Shown here: piece by piece, positions 45,693 through 54,244 of the stretch
Position numbering within the stretch: position 1 is the stretch's first letter
Layout of the letters: every line of letters begins with the position of its first letter
Source of the DNA: Fuerstiella sp.
GTDB lineage: Bacteria; Planctomycetota; Planctomycetia; Planctomycetales; Planctomycetaceae
Assembly (NCBI GenBank): GCA_022843805.1
Contig: JALHMY010000006.1
Span: 62,001-126,000, forward strand
Length of the DNA stretch: 64,000 bases
Direction: 5' to 3'
Notes under the pieces: generated by a model
Seen by the model: the letters and a program-made list of their open reading frames with translations, nothing else
The model's database searches: none
Told to the model about the DNA's origin: nothing
Made by a program: the position numbers and the translations under genes

Positions 45693-46748
45693 ATGGGTCA
45701 GAGGTTTGTATTTCTTTACAGTGAGCTGGCTGGATATGTTCTGGCATCGCTGCAGGCTCTTGCCAGTGAATTCGGCGCAGAGATTGATGTTGTTCACTGG
45801 CCCGTCAATCCGGAAGCACCTTTTGAGCTGCCTGCGAATTCCAACCTGCGACTGACGGACCGGAGTACCCTGGACCAGGAAGGTCTTAACCGGCTTCTGG
45901 ATCAGGCGTCTCCGAATGCGATCATCGTAAGCGGCTGGATGGACCGTGGATATGTGCGTGCTGTTCGACGGTGGCGGAATCGCATACCCGTCATCGTGGG
46001 AATGGACAATCACTGGACTGGCAGTCCGCGACAGCGTTTGGCCAGCTGGTTAAGCAGATTTCTGATACGCCGATCGTTTAACAGGATCTGGATTCCCGGA
46101 ACGCCGCAGCGTGAGTATGCTCGCCGTCTTGGGTTCTCAGACTCCGAAACACTGACGGGCTGGTATTGTGCCGACGTTGAGCCATTCATGCGGATCGGTC
46201 GTTCAGCAGAATTCAGTTCGCCAAAACTTCTGTATGTCGGTCGCTATGTTCCTCAGAAGGGAGTTCGTCAGCTCTGGACTGCTTTCGGCAGATTTCGGAA
46301 GGATTTCCCGCAATGGGAACTGCATTGCATTGGAACGGGAAGTGAATGGGATAGCCGACCGGAGCTGGAGGGTGTCTTTCATCATGGTTTTCAGCAACCA
46401 CAGCAATTGCCGCGATTTATTGCACAGTCAACTGCGTTTATCATGCCAAGCCTCTGGGAGCCATGGGGAGTTGTTCTGCAGGAAATGGCGGCTGCCGGAC
46501 TCCCGGTGCTGGTCAGCGACGCAGTCGGATCAGCGACTCAGTTTCTGAAAGATGGCTGCAATGGTTTTTCGTTTCGTTCGGGAGATGAAGATTCGCTTGA
46601 GCATGCGATGCGGCGGATGGCGGCACTCTCCAGTGATCAGATTCTTGAAATGGGACAGGCGTCGGCCAGAATTGCATTAACGCTGACGCCCTCGATTCGA
46701 TCGCAACAGTTATTGGCGTTTCTTGATTCGGCCAAAATCGCGAAGTGA
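45693..46748 (+). CDS. Glycosyltransferase family 4 (GT-B)
   Basis: GT-B enzyme of ~351 residues. The donor half begins KLLYVGRYVPQKGVRQLW; then FIMPSLWEPWGVVLQEMAAAGLPVLVSDAVGSA gives the conserved Glu and Gly-rich acceptor of the nucleotide sugar. The N-terminal half has FVFLYSELAGYVLASLQAL. The frame starts at 45543 inside the previous gene; ATG 45693 is the family-like start. Specificity unknown. Confidence 0.88.
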   Translation: MGQRFVFLYSELAGYVLASLQALASEFGAEIDVVHWPVNPEAPFELPANSNLRLTDRSTLDQEGLNRLLDQASPNAIIVSGWMDRGYVRAVRRWRNRIPVIVGMDNHWTGSPRQRLASWLSRFLIRRSFNRIWIPGTPQREYARRLGFSDSETLTGWYCADVEPFMRIGRSAEFSSPKLLYVGRYVPQKGVRQLWTAFGRFRKDFPQWELHCIGTGSEWDSRPELEGVFHHGFQQPQQLPRFIAQSTAFIMPSLWEPWGVVLQEMAAAGLPVLVSDAVGSATQFLKDGCNGFSFRSGDEDSLEHAMRRMAALSSDQILEMGQASARIALTLTPSIRSQQLLAFLDSAKIAK

Positions 46749-46823
46749 TTCAAATGTCGCGGCCGGGATCAGCGTGTCGGGTTTTCGAAACGGAACTTTT
46801 TCACTTTTCAGGCTGCCTGCTGA

Positions 46824-48599
46824 ATGTGCGGTATAGGAGGATATTTTGGTGGAACGCATACTCCACAGCAGTTAGAGGAGTTGCAGCAGAGTCTGAAGCA
46901 TCGTGGGCCAGACGGAAACGGGCTCTGGAGGGATCCCCAGGGCTATGCTGGACTAGTGCATGCCAGACTGGCAATTCTTGGCCTCGGGCCGACGGGTGCT
47001 CAGCCAATGTCGACGGAGGATGGCCGATTTCATCTGGTCTTTAATGGCGAAATTTATAACCATCGTGAACTGCGTGAGCAGCTGATGCGACAGGGGTATC
47101 GGTTCAGCGGACGATCCGATACTGAGGTATTGCTGGCGTTACTTGCTGACAGGGGGATTAGTGCTGTTTCGTGTCTCGCAGGTATGTTTGCCTTTGCGTT
47201 GTATGACTCGGTCGAGCAGACTGGTTATCTGGCCCGGGATGCTTTTGGCATTAAGCCGCTCTATTACGCGGCCGACGATAACGGACTGGTTTTTGCTTCG
47301 GAGCTGAGACCGCTGTGCAGGGTACTCAGGGTTCCTCGCAGGCTAAATCCTGGAGCCGTGCGAAACTATCTGTTATGGGGAAGTGTCCCTGAGCCTGAGA
47401 CCCTTGTGTCCGGAGTTTTAAGCCTGCCAGCCGGCGCAATTCTTAAATGGAAACCGTCGGAGGTTTGCGTCGAACGATGGTTTGAACTGTCTGCCGAGAC
47501 GAAAGAATTTAGTGGAGATCCCGTTTCGTTTACACGAGAATGTCTGACGGAAAGTGTCACGCGACACCTGGAGAGCGACGTCCCGGCAGGCTTGTTTCTG
47601 AGTGGCGGCATTGATTCAACGGCTGTTCTGGCGCTGACGCGAAAAGTGATGGGTGATGATGCAGCGATTGCCACCTTCTCGATAGGTTTTGATGAAGAGG
47701 AATTTGATGAGTCGACTCTCGCCGCTCGAACAGCCGCTCATTTTGGAACCGATCATCACTGCTGGAAGATGACGCCTGAGGATGGTGCTGAGGAGATCGA
47801 AGGGTATCTCGCCGCGATGGACCAGCCGACGATTGACGGATTCAATACCTGGTGTGTCTCTGGCATGGCGAGACGCGCGGGTATCAAGGTTGTGCTGTCT
47901 GGTCTCGGAGGTGATGAAGTTTTTGGGGGTTATGGTTCCTTTAGCCGTTTGCCCAGACTTCGCGCCATTCATCGGGGGCTGCACTGGCTGGGAAGAATTT
48001 GCGGTCATCTGCCCGAGTCTCTGTCTCAGGGTTCACGATGGGCCAGGTTCAGCTCTTATTTGAGTCGGCAGGATACCTGGAAGTCGGCCTATCATGTGCA
48101 GCGAGGGATATTTACGGAGCGAGAAGCCGATCTGCTGACTCATACGGTCTGTGGTCGATCGCCTGATCCTGTCCAATGGGACGATCCTGTTCCACTGCCG
48201 AATGATGCTCGGGATATTGTCAGCCTGCTGGAACTGTCCCTCTACATGCGCAATCAGTTGCTGCGAGACAGCGATGTTTTCAGTATGGCCCATGGACTGG
48301 AGCTGCGAGTTCCATTTGTGGATGCGCGTTTAATTCGAAGTTTATGGACGTTGCCTGCCCATATCAGAATGCGTGGACAAAAGGGATTGCTTGTCGATGC
48401 GGTGTCGGAAATTCCGGACTGGGTCAGCAAACAGCCCAAAAAGGGATTTCGTTTTCCTTTTCAGCAATGGCTGGAAGGGAACTTTCGGGAAGTGCTGCAG
48501 GAAGCCAGTCAGATTTCACCCGTCAGACTGTCAGCGTGGTACCGGAAATGGGCGGTTGCTGCCTTACTGCATTCGATACGCTCTCTAAAACTTTCCTGA
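46824..48599 (+). CDS. asnB: Asparagine synthase-like glutamine amidotransferase
   Basis: AsnB-family enzyme. The N-terminal Ntn glutaminase domain starts MCGIGGYFGG, with Cys2 as nucleophile after Met removal. The C-terminal ATP-pyrophosphatase domain has LFLSGGIDSTA (~residue 262). 591 residues, normal. In polysaccharide and exosortase loci such enzymes are thought to amidate sugar acids or proteins rather than make free asparagine. Lies 75 bases after one glycosyltransferase and 16 before another, inside the long operon. True substrate unknown. Confidence 0.92.
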   Translation: MCGIGGYFGGTHTPQQLEELQQSLKHRGPDGNGLWRDPQGYAGLVHARLAILGLGPTGAQPMSTEDGRFHLVFNGEIYNHRELREQLMRQGYRFSGRSDTEVLLALLADRGISAVSCLAGMFAFALYDSVEQTGYLARDAFGIKPLYYAADDNGLVFASELRPLCRVLRVPRRLNPGAVRNYLLWGSVPEPETLVSGVLSLPAGAILKWKPSEVCVERWFELSAETKEFSGDPVSFTRECLTESVTRHLESDVPAGLFLSGGIDSTAVLALTRKVMGDDAAIATFSIGFDEEEFDESTLAARTAAHFGTDHHCWKMTPEDGAEEIEGYLAAMDQPTIDGFNTWCVSGMARRAGIKVVLSGLGGDEVFGGYGSFSRLPRLRAIHRGLHWLGRICGHLPESLSQGSRWARFSSYLSRQDTWKSAYHVQRGIFTEREADLLTHTVCGRSPDPVQWDDPVPLPNDARDIVSLLELSLYMRNQLLRDSDVFSMAHGLELRVPFVDARLIRSLWTLPAHIRMRGQKGLLVDAVSEIPDWVSKQPKKGFRFPFQQWLEGNFREVLQEASQISPVRLSAWYRKWAVAALLHSIRSLKLS

Positions 48600-48615
48600 C
48601 GAAGGTTTGAGTTAG

Positions 48616-49758
48616 ATGTCTCAGGGAAGAACAACAGCCGTTCACATCGTTGCCAGTCTCGGTGAGAACGCCGGGGGGCCGTCGCGAACGGTGCCAGGTT
48701 TATGCAGGGCTCTTGCAAATTCTGCCGAAGTGGTGCCCCGAATTATTACTGGAAGCAATCCTGCGTTCGGCGAGAATGTGATAGTTGCCGGAGTTCATCA
48801 GGATACGCTGGATGCCGGGGCCGGAGTGAATCAATTCTTCGAGGCCATCAGTCGCTGCCAGGCTGATGCGCCATGGCTGATTCATGATCACGGACAGTGG
48901 CTGGCTGCTAACCGGGCGTCGGCAAAGGCGGCCCGGCATTTTCATGTGCCGCGAATCGTCACGCCCCGCGGGATGCTCAGTCCATGGGCGATGCGATATA
49001 AACGCTGGAAGAAAATGCTCGCGTGGTACGCATATGCACGCCGTGATGTTCATTCGGCCGATGTCCTGCATGCCACGAGCCAGCTCGAAGCCCAGGAGCT
49101 CAGAACGCTGGGGCTGTCGCAGCCGATTGCCATAGTTCCCAATGGTGTCGATGATATTGACCTGTCGCTGCCTCTGGAGCTGCCACCCGGGATCCCTGAC
49201 CGCAGGCTTGTTGTTTTTATGTCCCGCATCCATCCCAAGAAGGGAGTTCCGGAACTGATCCGTGTCTGGAATCGAATGAAATTGCCGGACTGGGCTCTCG
49301 TCCTGGCTGGTCCCGACGAGACAGGGATGCTGCCTTCATTGTTACGCTCTTCGTCCGAAAACATTTTTTATACCGGATCGCTGGCCGGAAATCGGAAAAA
49401 TTCCCTGCTGCGGCAGGCATCGCTTTTTGTTTTGCCGAGTTACAGCGAGAATTTCGGAGTTGTTGTGGCTGAGGCATTGATGGCGGAAACACCGGTGATC
49501 ACAACGAATGCGACGCCGTGGCAGATTCTAAACTCGGAAGGAGCTGGCTGGTGCGGAGATGTTGGCGAGCACGCACTTGAACGAATGCTCACGGAAGCCG
49601 TATCGCTCTCACCAAAGTCTTTGCAGGACATGGGGCAGCGAGGACGCTTGTTTGTGCGAGAGAAATACTCCTGGGAGTCGATTGGTGTGGACATGGCTCG
49701 TGTTTATCGATGGATGTTTCGCATGGAACCGAAGCCTGATTGCATTATGGAACGGTAG
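48616..49758 (+). CDS. Glycosyltransferase family 4 (GT-B)
   Basis: GT-B enzyme of 380 residues. The N-terminal half has GGPSRTVPGLCRAL, the Gly-rich loop. The C-terminal half has FMSRIHPKKGVPELI, YTGSLAGNRKNSLLRQASLFVLPSYSENFGVVVAEAL (conserved Glu motif) and TNATPW. ATG 48616 is well placed 16 bases after asnB. Specificity unknown. Confidence 0.9.
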   Translation: MSQGRTTAVHIVASLGENAGGPSRTVPGLCRALANSAEVVPRIITGSNPAFGENVIVAGVHQDTLDAGAGVNQFFEAISRCQADAPWLIHDHGQWLAANRASAKAARHFHVPRIVTPRGMLSPWAMRYKRWKKMLAWYAYARRDVHSADVLHATSQLEAQELRTLGLSQPIAIVPNGVDDIDLSLPLELPPGIPDRRLVVFMSRIHPKKGVPELIRVWNRMKLPDWALVLAGPDETGMLPSLLRSSSENIFYTGSLAGNRKNSLLRQASLFVLPSYSENFGVVVAEALMAETPVITTNATPWQILNSEGAGWCGDVGEHALERMLTEAVSLSPKSLQDMGQRGRLFVREKYSWESIGVDMARVYRWMFRMEPKPDCIMER

Positions 49759-49856
49759 TTCGCTGGCGACAGAACTGCCGACACAGACCCCGATGCAGAA
49801 AGTCGTGCCTGGTTCTCGGATGACGGACGAAAAGCCCGTAAGTTCGCGAAGCTTTG

Positions 49857-50444
49857 ATGGTTAGACTCGGAGTCGTACGCCCAATGTCGCTCAATATTCA
49901 GCAAAACCGGGATCAGACAAAGTATCCGACAAAAATTCAGTTACTCAGGGTGCTCTGGGCTGTCGTAAGGCCACTTTTCAGATGGAGTCCCCGGCCCTGT
50001 TTTGGATGGCGAGCATTCCTGCTGAGGATTTTTGGTGCAAAAATTGGCAGGTCGGTACACATTTACAACTCTGTGCAGGTTCAGTTTCCATGGAATCTGC
50101 AGATCGACGATTTTGCGGCAGTAGGCGAGCGGGCCATTCTGTACAACCTGGGACAGCTGAGAATTGGCCATAGTGCAACAATTTCTCAGGGCAGTCATTT
50201 GTGCGGCGGTAGTCACGACTATACATCGCCCGACATGATACTTCTCTGCGAGCCTATCACGATTGAAGCCAGTGCCTGGGTTTGTGCTGACGCGTTCATT
50301 GGGCCAGGAGTTACCGTTGGTGAAGGCGCCGTTGTTGGAGCCCGGGCAGCGGTTTTCAGGAACGTGCCGGAGTGGACGATTGTTGGAGGGAATCCGGCGA
50401 AAGAGATTGGCAAAAGAACTGTGGCTCAGCATCAGTCACAATAA
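49857..50444 (+). CDS. WcaF-like colanic-acid-type acetyltransferase
   Basis: Hexapeptide acyltransferase. The N-terminal helical part has VLWAVVRPLFRWSPRPCFGWRAFLLRIFGAKIG, the usual start of WcaF-like proteins. The beta-helix follows, with GERAILYNLGQLRIGHSATISQGSHLCGGSHDY (catalytic His) and GPGVTVGEGAVVGARAAVFRNVPEWTIVGGNPAKEI. 195 residues from ATG 49857; ATG 49884 is an alternative. Expected to O-acetylate the glycan. Precedes a WaaE-like glycosyltransferase. Confidence 0.9.
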   Translation: MVRLGVVRPMSLNIQQNRDQTKYPTKIQLLRVLWAVVRPLFRWSPRPCFGWRAFLLRIFGAKIGRSVHIYNSVQVQFPWNLQIDDFAAVGERAILYNLGQLRIGHSATISQGSHLCGGSHDYTSPDMILLCEPITIEASAWVCADAFIGPGVTVGEGAVVGARAAVFRNVPEWTIVGGNPAKEIGKRTVAQHQSQ

Positions 50445-50460
50445 ACAGTGAATAGTTTCT

Positions 50461-51303
50461 ATGCGTGTACTCCCGATTTGCGTTTGTATACCGGTACTCA
50501 ATGAAGAACGAAACCTGCCTGAATGTCTGGCATCGCTGGGTCAGGCCTTCAGCGAAGTCGTGGTCGTGGACTCCGGCAGTAAAGATCAGACTTGCTTCAT
50601 TGCAAAGGAGGCGGGAGCAAGAGTAATTCAGTTTCAATGGGATGGCCACTTTCCAAAGAAACGGAACTGGGCACTTCAAAATGGTGATTTTCAGTCCCCA
50701 TGGGTCCTGTTTCTGGATGCGGATGAGCGGCTGACCAGCGAGTTCATTGAAGAGTTGCAGAAGACGATTCCCGGGACAAAACACTCTGGATTCTGGCTGT
50801 CTTATCGCAACTGGTTTATGGGGCGGCCGTTAAAGCATGGCGACATCATGCGAAAGCTTGCATTGTTTCGCATTGATGCCGGAAGGTATGAACAGTTTCC
50901 GGAGAGCTGGTGGAGTCATCTGGACATGGAGGTTCACGAACATCCGGTATTGGATGGAACGACCGGAGCAATACATGCGGCTCTCGAACACCATGACTAT
51001 CGGGGCCTGCATCAATATATTGCGCGGCATAACGAGTACTCCACCTGGGAAGCCAATCGATATCAGTGGCTGCGCCAGTCGGGTGCTGAGGCATGGAAAG
51101 CGCTGAATTCACGGCAAAGGTTTAAGTATCGCTATTTGGAAAGCTGGTGGCTTTCATGGTTTTATTTTGCCGTGGCGTACATCGGGAAACGCGGTTTTCT
51201 GGATGGCCGGGCAGGGTGGCACTTTACCTGTATGAAAAAGCGGTATCTTCAGGATATCCGTCTGAAGATCTCGGAACGGAAGGCCGCAGGGGGCTCTGGC
51301 TGA
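50461..51303 (+). CDS. Glycosyltransferase family 2, WaaE/KdtX-like
   Basis: GT-A enzyme of 280 residues. CIPVLNEERNLPECLASL, EVVVVDSGSKDQT and VLFLDADERL (~residue 84) match the WaaE/KdtX subgroup, as do KRNWAL and the later FLDGRAGWHF. Near the C-terminus WWLSWFYFAVAYI is a hydrophobic segment for membrane association. Last glycosyltransferase gene of the long run; a 262-base gap follows before the PEP-CTERM gene. Confidence 0.9.
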   Translation: MRVLPICVCIPVLNEERNLPECLASLGQAFSEVVVVDSGSKDQTCFIAKEAGARVIQFQWDGHFPKKRNWALQNGDFQSPWVLFLDADERLTSEFIEELQKTIPGTKHSGFWLSYRNWFMGRPLKHGDIMRKLALFRIDAGRYEQFPESWWSHLDMEVHEHPVLDGTTGAIHAALEHHDYRGLHQYIARHNEYSTWEANRYQWLRQSGAEAWKALNSRQRFKYRYLESWWLSWFYFAVAYIGKRGFLDGRAGWHFTCMKKRYLQDIRLKISERKAAGGSG

Positions 51304-51427
51304 CTGTGAGCTCCTCTGAACGCCTTCCCGACAGAAGGAAAATTTGCTGTGGATTTGGCCAAAAGTATCGCGAAAACAGCCCAATCTGCGGAAATTCCGC
51401 CGTCGAGGCTTTTGGTATCTCTGGTAA

Positions 51428-51442
51428 TTTAGGGAAATATTG
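51428..51442 (+). promoter_or_regulatory. 15-base motif upstream of the PEP-CTERM gene (shared with the exosortase gene)
   Basis: TTTAGGGAAATATTG, 138 bases before the preferred PEP-CTERM start. The same motif with one change occurs 142 bases before the exosortase start (52441-52455). I saw no other copy upstream of a gene in the window. A regulator or sigma-factor site is the simplest reading, but no -10 spacing is shared. Confidence 0.5.
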
Positions 51443-51565
51443 TCGAACTTGAGGATGGGTATTTGACACCACCTGGGCGTTCACTCTGTAATGTAGGTGC
51501 ACAGATTCTCATGAGTCTGTGTGGTTTGCAAACCTGATTGATCAATAGAATGAGGGAGAATGCGT

Positions 51566-52252
51566 ATGAGAACTTTGACAGGGTGTCTGGCCCTGGCTGC
51601 CGTGGTGATGTGCACGTCAGCCGTTCAGGCAGAATTGCTGATCGACAACTTTTCGAATTCGGCCGTCACGGATACCCTGATCGGGTCCGGTACGGGAACT
51701 TTGGTGAATCTGGACGACGATGTTGCCGGTACTCGCCGGTTCTCACTGCAGTCCGGATTCCTCAACGCGACACATGGGGGCGGTGGAATCAATGTCGCCT
51801 CAACGACAGGTTCTCAGTTCCGGCTAACCTATAACTTCACAACCCCTGTGGATTTGAAGTCACCGATTGGACGCGACAATGCTGGCAATCCACTGCGATT
51901 GAACCTGTTTGGCGCATTGACCGGGGGAACACTGGATCTGCTTGTCAAATACTCGAATGACGGAGGAGCGACATTCAAGCAGTTTGCCGCGGTCAGCCTT
52001 GCGGCAGCCGGTATTCAGTCCTTCAACAGTCTGATTCCAGACCTCGGGACGATTGCTGCGAATGTTAATCGAATTGAGATGGACTTCCGGGTGACTTCAC
52101 AGACTGGAGCCAATCCGGTTGTATTCAGTCAGTCAGGTGCTACGGTCACGGCGGTTCCGGAACCTGCATCACTTGCACTTCTGGGTTTGACTGCCATTGG
52201 CGGCATTTTTGCGATTCGTCGCCGCAATCCGCTGACAGTTGTTGAAAACTGA
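51566..52252 (+). CDS. PEP-CTERM sorting-domain protein
   Basis: Secreted protein with a signal peptide (LTGCLALAAVVMCTSAVQA) and a C-terminal PEP-CTERM tail: VPEPASLALLGLTAIGG, a hydrophobic helix, then RRR. This tail is processed or anchored by an exosortase, and one is encoded next to it. The ~170-residue middle is beta-rich, with Asn, Thr and Gly, no enzyme motif. Start ATG 51566 has GGGAG ~7 bases upstream; ATG 51560 is possible. A strong terminator follows, so it is a separate transcript with its own promoter, probably highly expressed. Exact role unknown; surface or matrix protein is inferred. Confidence 0.92.
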   Translation: MRTLTGCLALAAVVMCTSAVQAELLIDNFSNSAVTDTLIGSGTGTLVNLDDDVAGTRRFSLQSGFLNATHGGGGINVASTTGSQFRLTYNFTTPVDLKSPIGRDNAGNPLRLNLFGALTGGTLDLLVKYSNDGGATFKQFAAVSLAAAGIQSFNSLIPDLGTIAANVNRIEMDFRVTSQTGANPVVFSQSGATVTAVPEPASLALLGLTAIGGIFAIRRRNPLTVVEN

Positions 52253-52320
52253 TTTGAAAAGACAGTTCTGTGGACTTTGACGTTCGTTAAAGCCCGCAGA
52301 ATATGCATTTATACAACTGA

Positions 52321-52354
52321 ACCGTATCCGGCAGACTGTCGGGTACGGTTTTTT
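52321..52354 (+). terminator. Intrinsic terminator after the PEP-CTERM gene
   Basis: Arms ACCGTATCCG (52321-52330) and CGGGTACGGT (52340-52349) pair over 10 bp with one T-G wobble, followed by a run of T (to 52354). 69 bases after the PEP-CTERM stop. Confidence 0.88.
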
Positions 52355-52440
52355 GTTTTCATCGCATTGATTGGGCATTGTTTCCTTTTTGCGTCCTGGT
52401 GAAAAAATTGAAACGCCCTGTTGCAGCGTCAGGCGAAATC

Positions 52441-52455
52441 TTTAGGGAAACATTG
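52441..52455 (+). promoter_or_regulatory. 15-base motif upstream of the exosortase gene (shared with the PEP-CTERM gene)
   Basis: TTTAGGGAAACATTG, differing at one base from the copy at 51428, and at nearly the same distance from the start codon (142 against 138 bases). Function inferred. Confidence 0.5.
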
Positions 52456-52582
52456 CAAGCACGACGTTCGGTCGTCATTCTTGAGTGGTTGGATAGAGAT
52501 CATTGCTGAGAAGCAGAAGTCAGCTGAACACGCGTGTTGAAGTTCGAATCGAAGTTTCGTGGATTTCGCTCTGGTTTGGTAA

Positions 52583-54244
52583 ATGACTATGAAGGCTCGT
52601 TCAGGAGTAGCCGGGCAAACTCAGCGATCGTGGCTGATCGGAGTTTTGATCATGGCGCTGCTTCATTCCCGATTTCTGTGGGAATGGGGTTCGTGGATGT
52701 GGCAGCGGGACCACTATCAGTTTTATCCGCTTATTGTGCTGGGTTTCGTCGGTCTGATCTGGCAGCGAATGCCGGAGGTGCGGTGGCCTGCGAGTCCGTT
52801 ATTTTCAGTACGGGTCGCCATTTATCTTTTTGCTTCTGCCAGTCTGTTCTTTGTGGCGGCATGGCTTAGAAATGGTCACTGGCTGGGGCTGATCGCTTTC
52901 CTGGCATCGCTGTGGACGTCCGTCTGGTTTTTTGGAGGGAAGTCGGCGGCCGACCAGTTCAGAGGGCCCATGCTGTTTCTCATACTGCTGGTGCCACTGC
53001 CAGTCGAACTGGATACGAGGTGCATCATCGAGCTTCAGAAAGTGGCCACGTGGCTGGCGAGTGGAGTGCTGGACCTGAGATCGGTGCGTCACACCGTATC
53101 CGGTGTTGCGATCAGAACTTCTGAGAAGACTTTTATGGTCGAGGAGGCCTGCAGCGGCATTCATTCGCTGTTTTCTGCGTTATCGGCCATGATGTTCCTC
53201 GGTATCTTCTGTCGCTATAACGCCATTCGGCTGTTACTGACGGCCGTGCAGACGATCTTTTGGGTTCTGGTGGCGAATGTCTTTCGCGTTTTCCTGATTG
53301 TGTATGCGGACGCTCGATGGAACATCCCTCTTGACGCTGGATGGCGACATGATGCTCTGGGATTCCTGACCTATGCGATCGTACTGATTTTTGCCCTGAG
53401 TACGGATCAGCTTCAGAGATTTCTGTTTCCCTTCACAAAGGGGGCGATGGTGGAGGTACAGGAAGATTTCATCAAACGCATTGTACAGCCGTGGAACAGG
53501 TTCATTGCTCGCACTTTTGATGACCGAAGGCTGAGTGGGCGCAGAGCGGTGACTGCGATGGTGGTGACTGTGCTGCTGACATATCTGCCAGTTGGAGGAC
53601 TTGTCGCGGCCCAGCATTTCATGGCCAGTCGGGAGTCGGTTGGTGAGGTTCCCGCGAGCGCTGGCGCTATGCCTGAGATGTCGGAGAACCGATTGCCAGC
53701 CGCTGTGGAAGGATGGTCGCGCGGGGCGTTTGAAAGTATCAACAGGGAAGCCGGTGATATTCTTGGAATGAGTTCATCAGTGTGGCAATATTCCGGGTAT
53801 GGGATGAATCCGGTTGTATCAGCTGACGGCTACTATTCGGAATGGCACGATCTTGCGTATTGTTATACGGCAATCGGATGGGAGTTGCAGGACGCGGTGA
53901 ACGGAAAAGTCATGGTTGGTGAACTTGAAATTCCCCACACTCGACTGCGCCTCTATAAAAATTCAGGAGAATCTGCTGTTGTTTACTTCTCCTGTTTTGA
54001 TTCGCGAAAATTGCCCGTGACTCCGCCGGAGGCGTCTCGCAGTTTTATGCGGATGCTGAAAGATCGTCTGGTATCCGGCGGATTAAGTACGGCAGCAAAG
54101 TCGGATTTTGATCCTCCGGTGTTTCAAATTCAGCTATTGTGCGAGTCACGGGGCGAACTGCTGCCTCACGAACTGAATTCTCTCGAAACTCTGTTTTATA
54201 CAGCTCGGTCCCGCGTTCTGAATGAGGATGATGCAGGTCTATAA
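52583..54244 (+). CDS. Exosortase (planctomycete XrtU-like) with C-terminal EpsI-like domain
   Basis: Membrane cysteine protease/transpeptidase that acts on PEP-CTERM proteins at the cell envelope. There are about eight hydrophobic segments in the first ~290 residues. The catalytic residues are visible: Cys in VEEACSGIHSL, Arg in ANVFRVFL, and His in WRHDALGFL. After a ninth hydrophobic segment (~residues 320-340) comes a periplasmic EpsI/DUF3485-like domain of ~200 residues. 553 residues, like planctomycete XrtU proteins. ATG 52583 (or ATG 52589). The TPR gene starts at the base after its stop, so they are one unit. Confidence 0.92.
   Translation: MTMKARSGVAGQTQRSWLIGVLIMALLHSRFLWEWGSWMWQRDHYQFYPLIVLGFVGLIWQRMPEVRWPASPLFSVRVAIYLFASASLFFVAAWLRNGHWLGLIAFLASLWTSVWFFGGKSAADQFRGPMLFLILLVPLPVELDTRCIIELQKVATWLASGVLDLRSVRHTVSGVAIRTSEKTFMVEEACSGIHSLFSALSAMMFLGIFCRYNAIRLLLTAVQTIFWVLVANVFRVFLIVYADARWNIPLDAGWRHDALGFLTYAIVLIFALSTDQLQRFLFPFTKGAMVEVQEDFIKRIVQPWNRFIARTFDDRRLSGRRAVTAMVVTVLLTYLPVGGLVAAQHFMASRESVGEVPASAGAMPEMSENRLPAAVEGWSRGAFESINREAGDILGMSSSVWQYSGYGMNPVVSADGYYSEWHDLAYCYTAIGWELQDAVNGKVMVGELEIPHTRLRLYKNSGESAVVYFSCFDSRKLPVTPPEASRSFMRMLKDRLVSGGLSTAAKSDFDPPVFQIQLLCESRGELLPHELNSLETLFYTARSRVLNEDDAGL

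Larger units (their letters stand above)
52253..52582. other. Intergenic region between the PEP-CTERM and exosortase genes
   Basis: These 330 bases hold the PEP-CTERM terminator (52321-52354), the shared 15-base motif (52441-52455) and, right after it, a small hairpin ACGAC/GTCGT (52461-52475). No ORF of interest. The exosortase gene is therefore likely to have its own promoter here. Confidence 0.6.

Noticed and set aside
50205-50212. GGCGGTAG, identical to the RfaH ops core
   Set aside because: It lies inside the acetyltransferase coding sequence, not in a 5' leader, and an 8-base match is expected by chance in 64 kb. No copy was seen in front of the locus.
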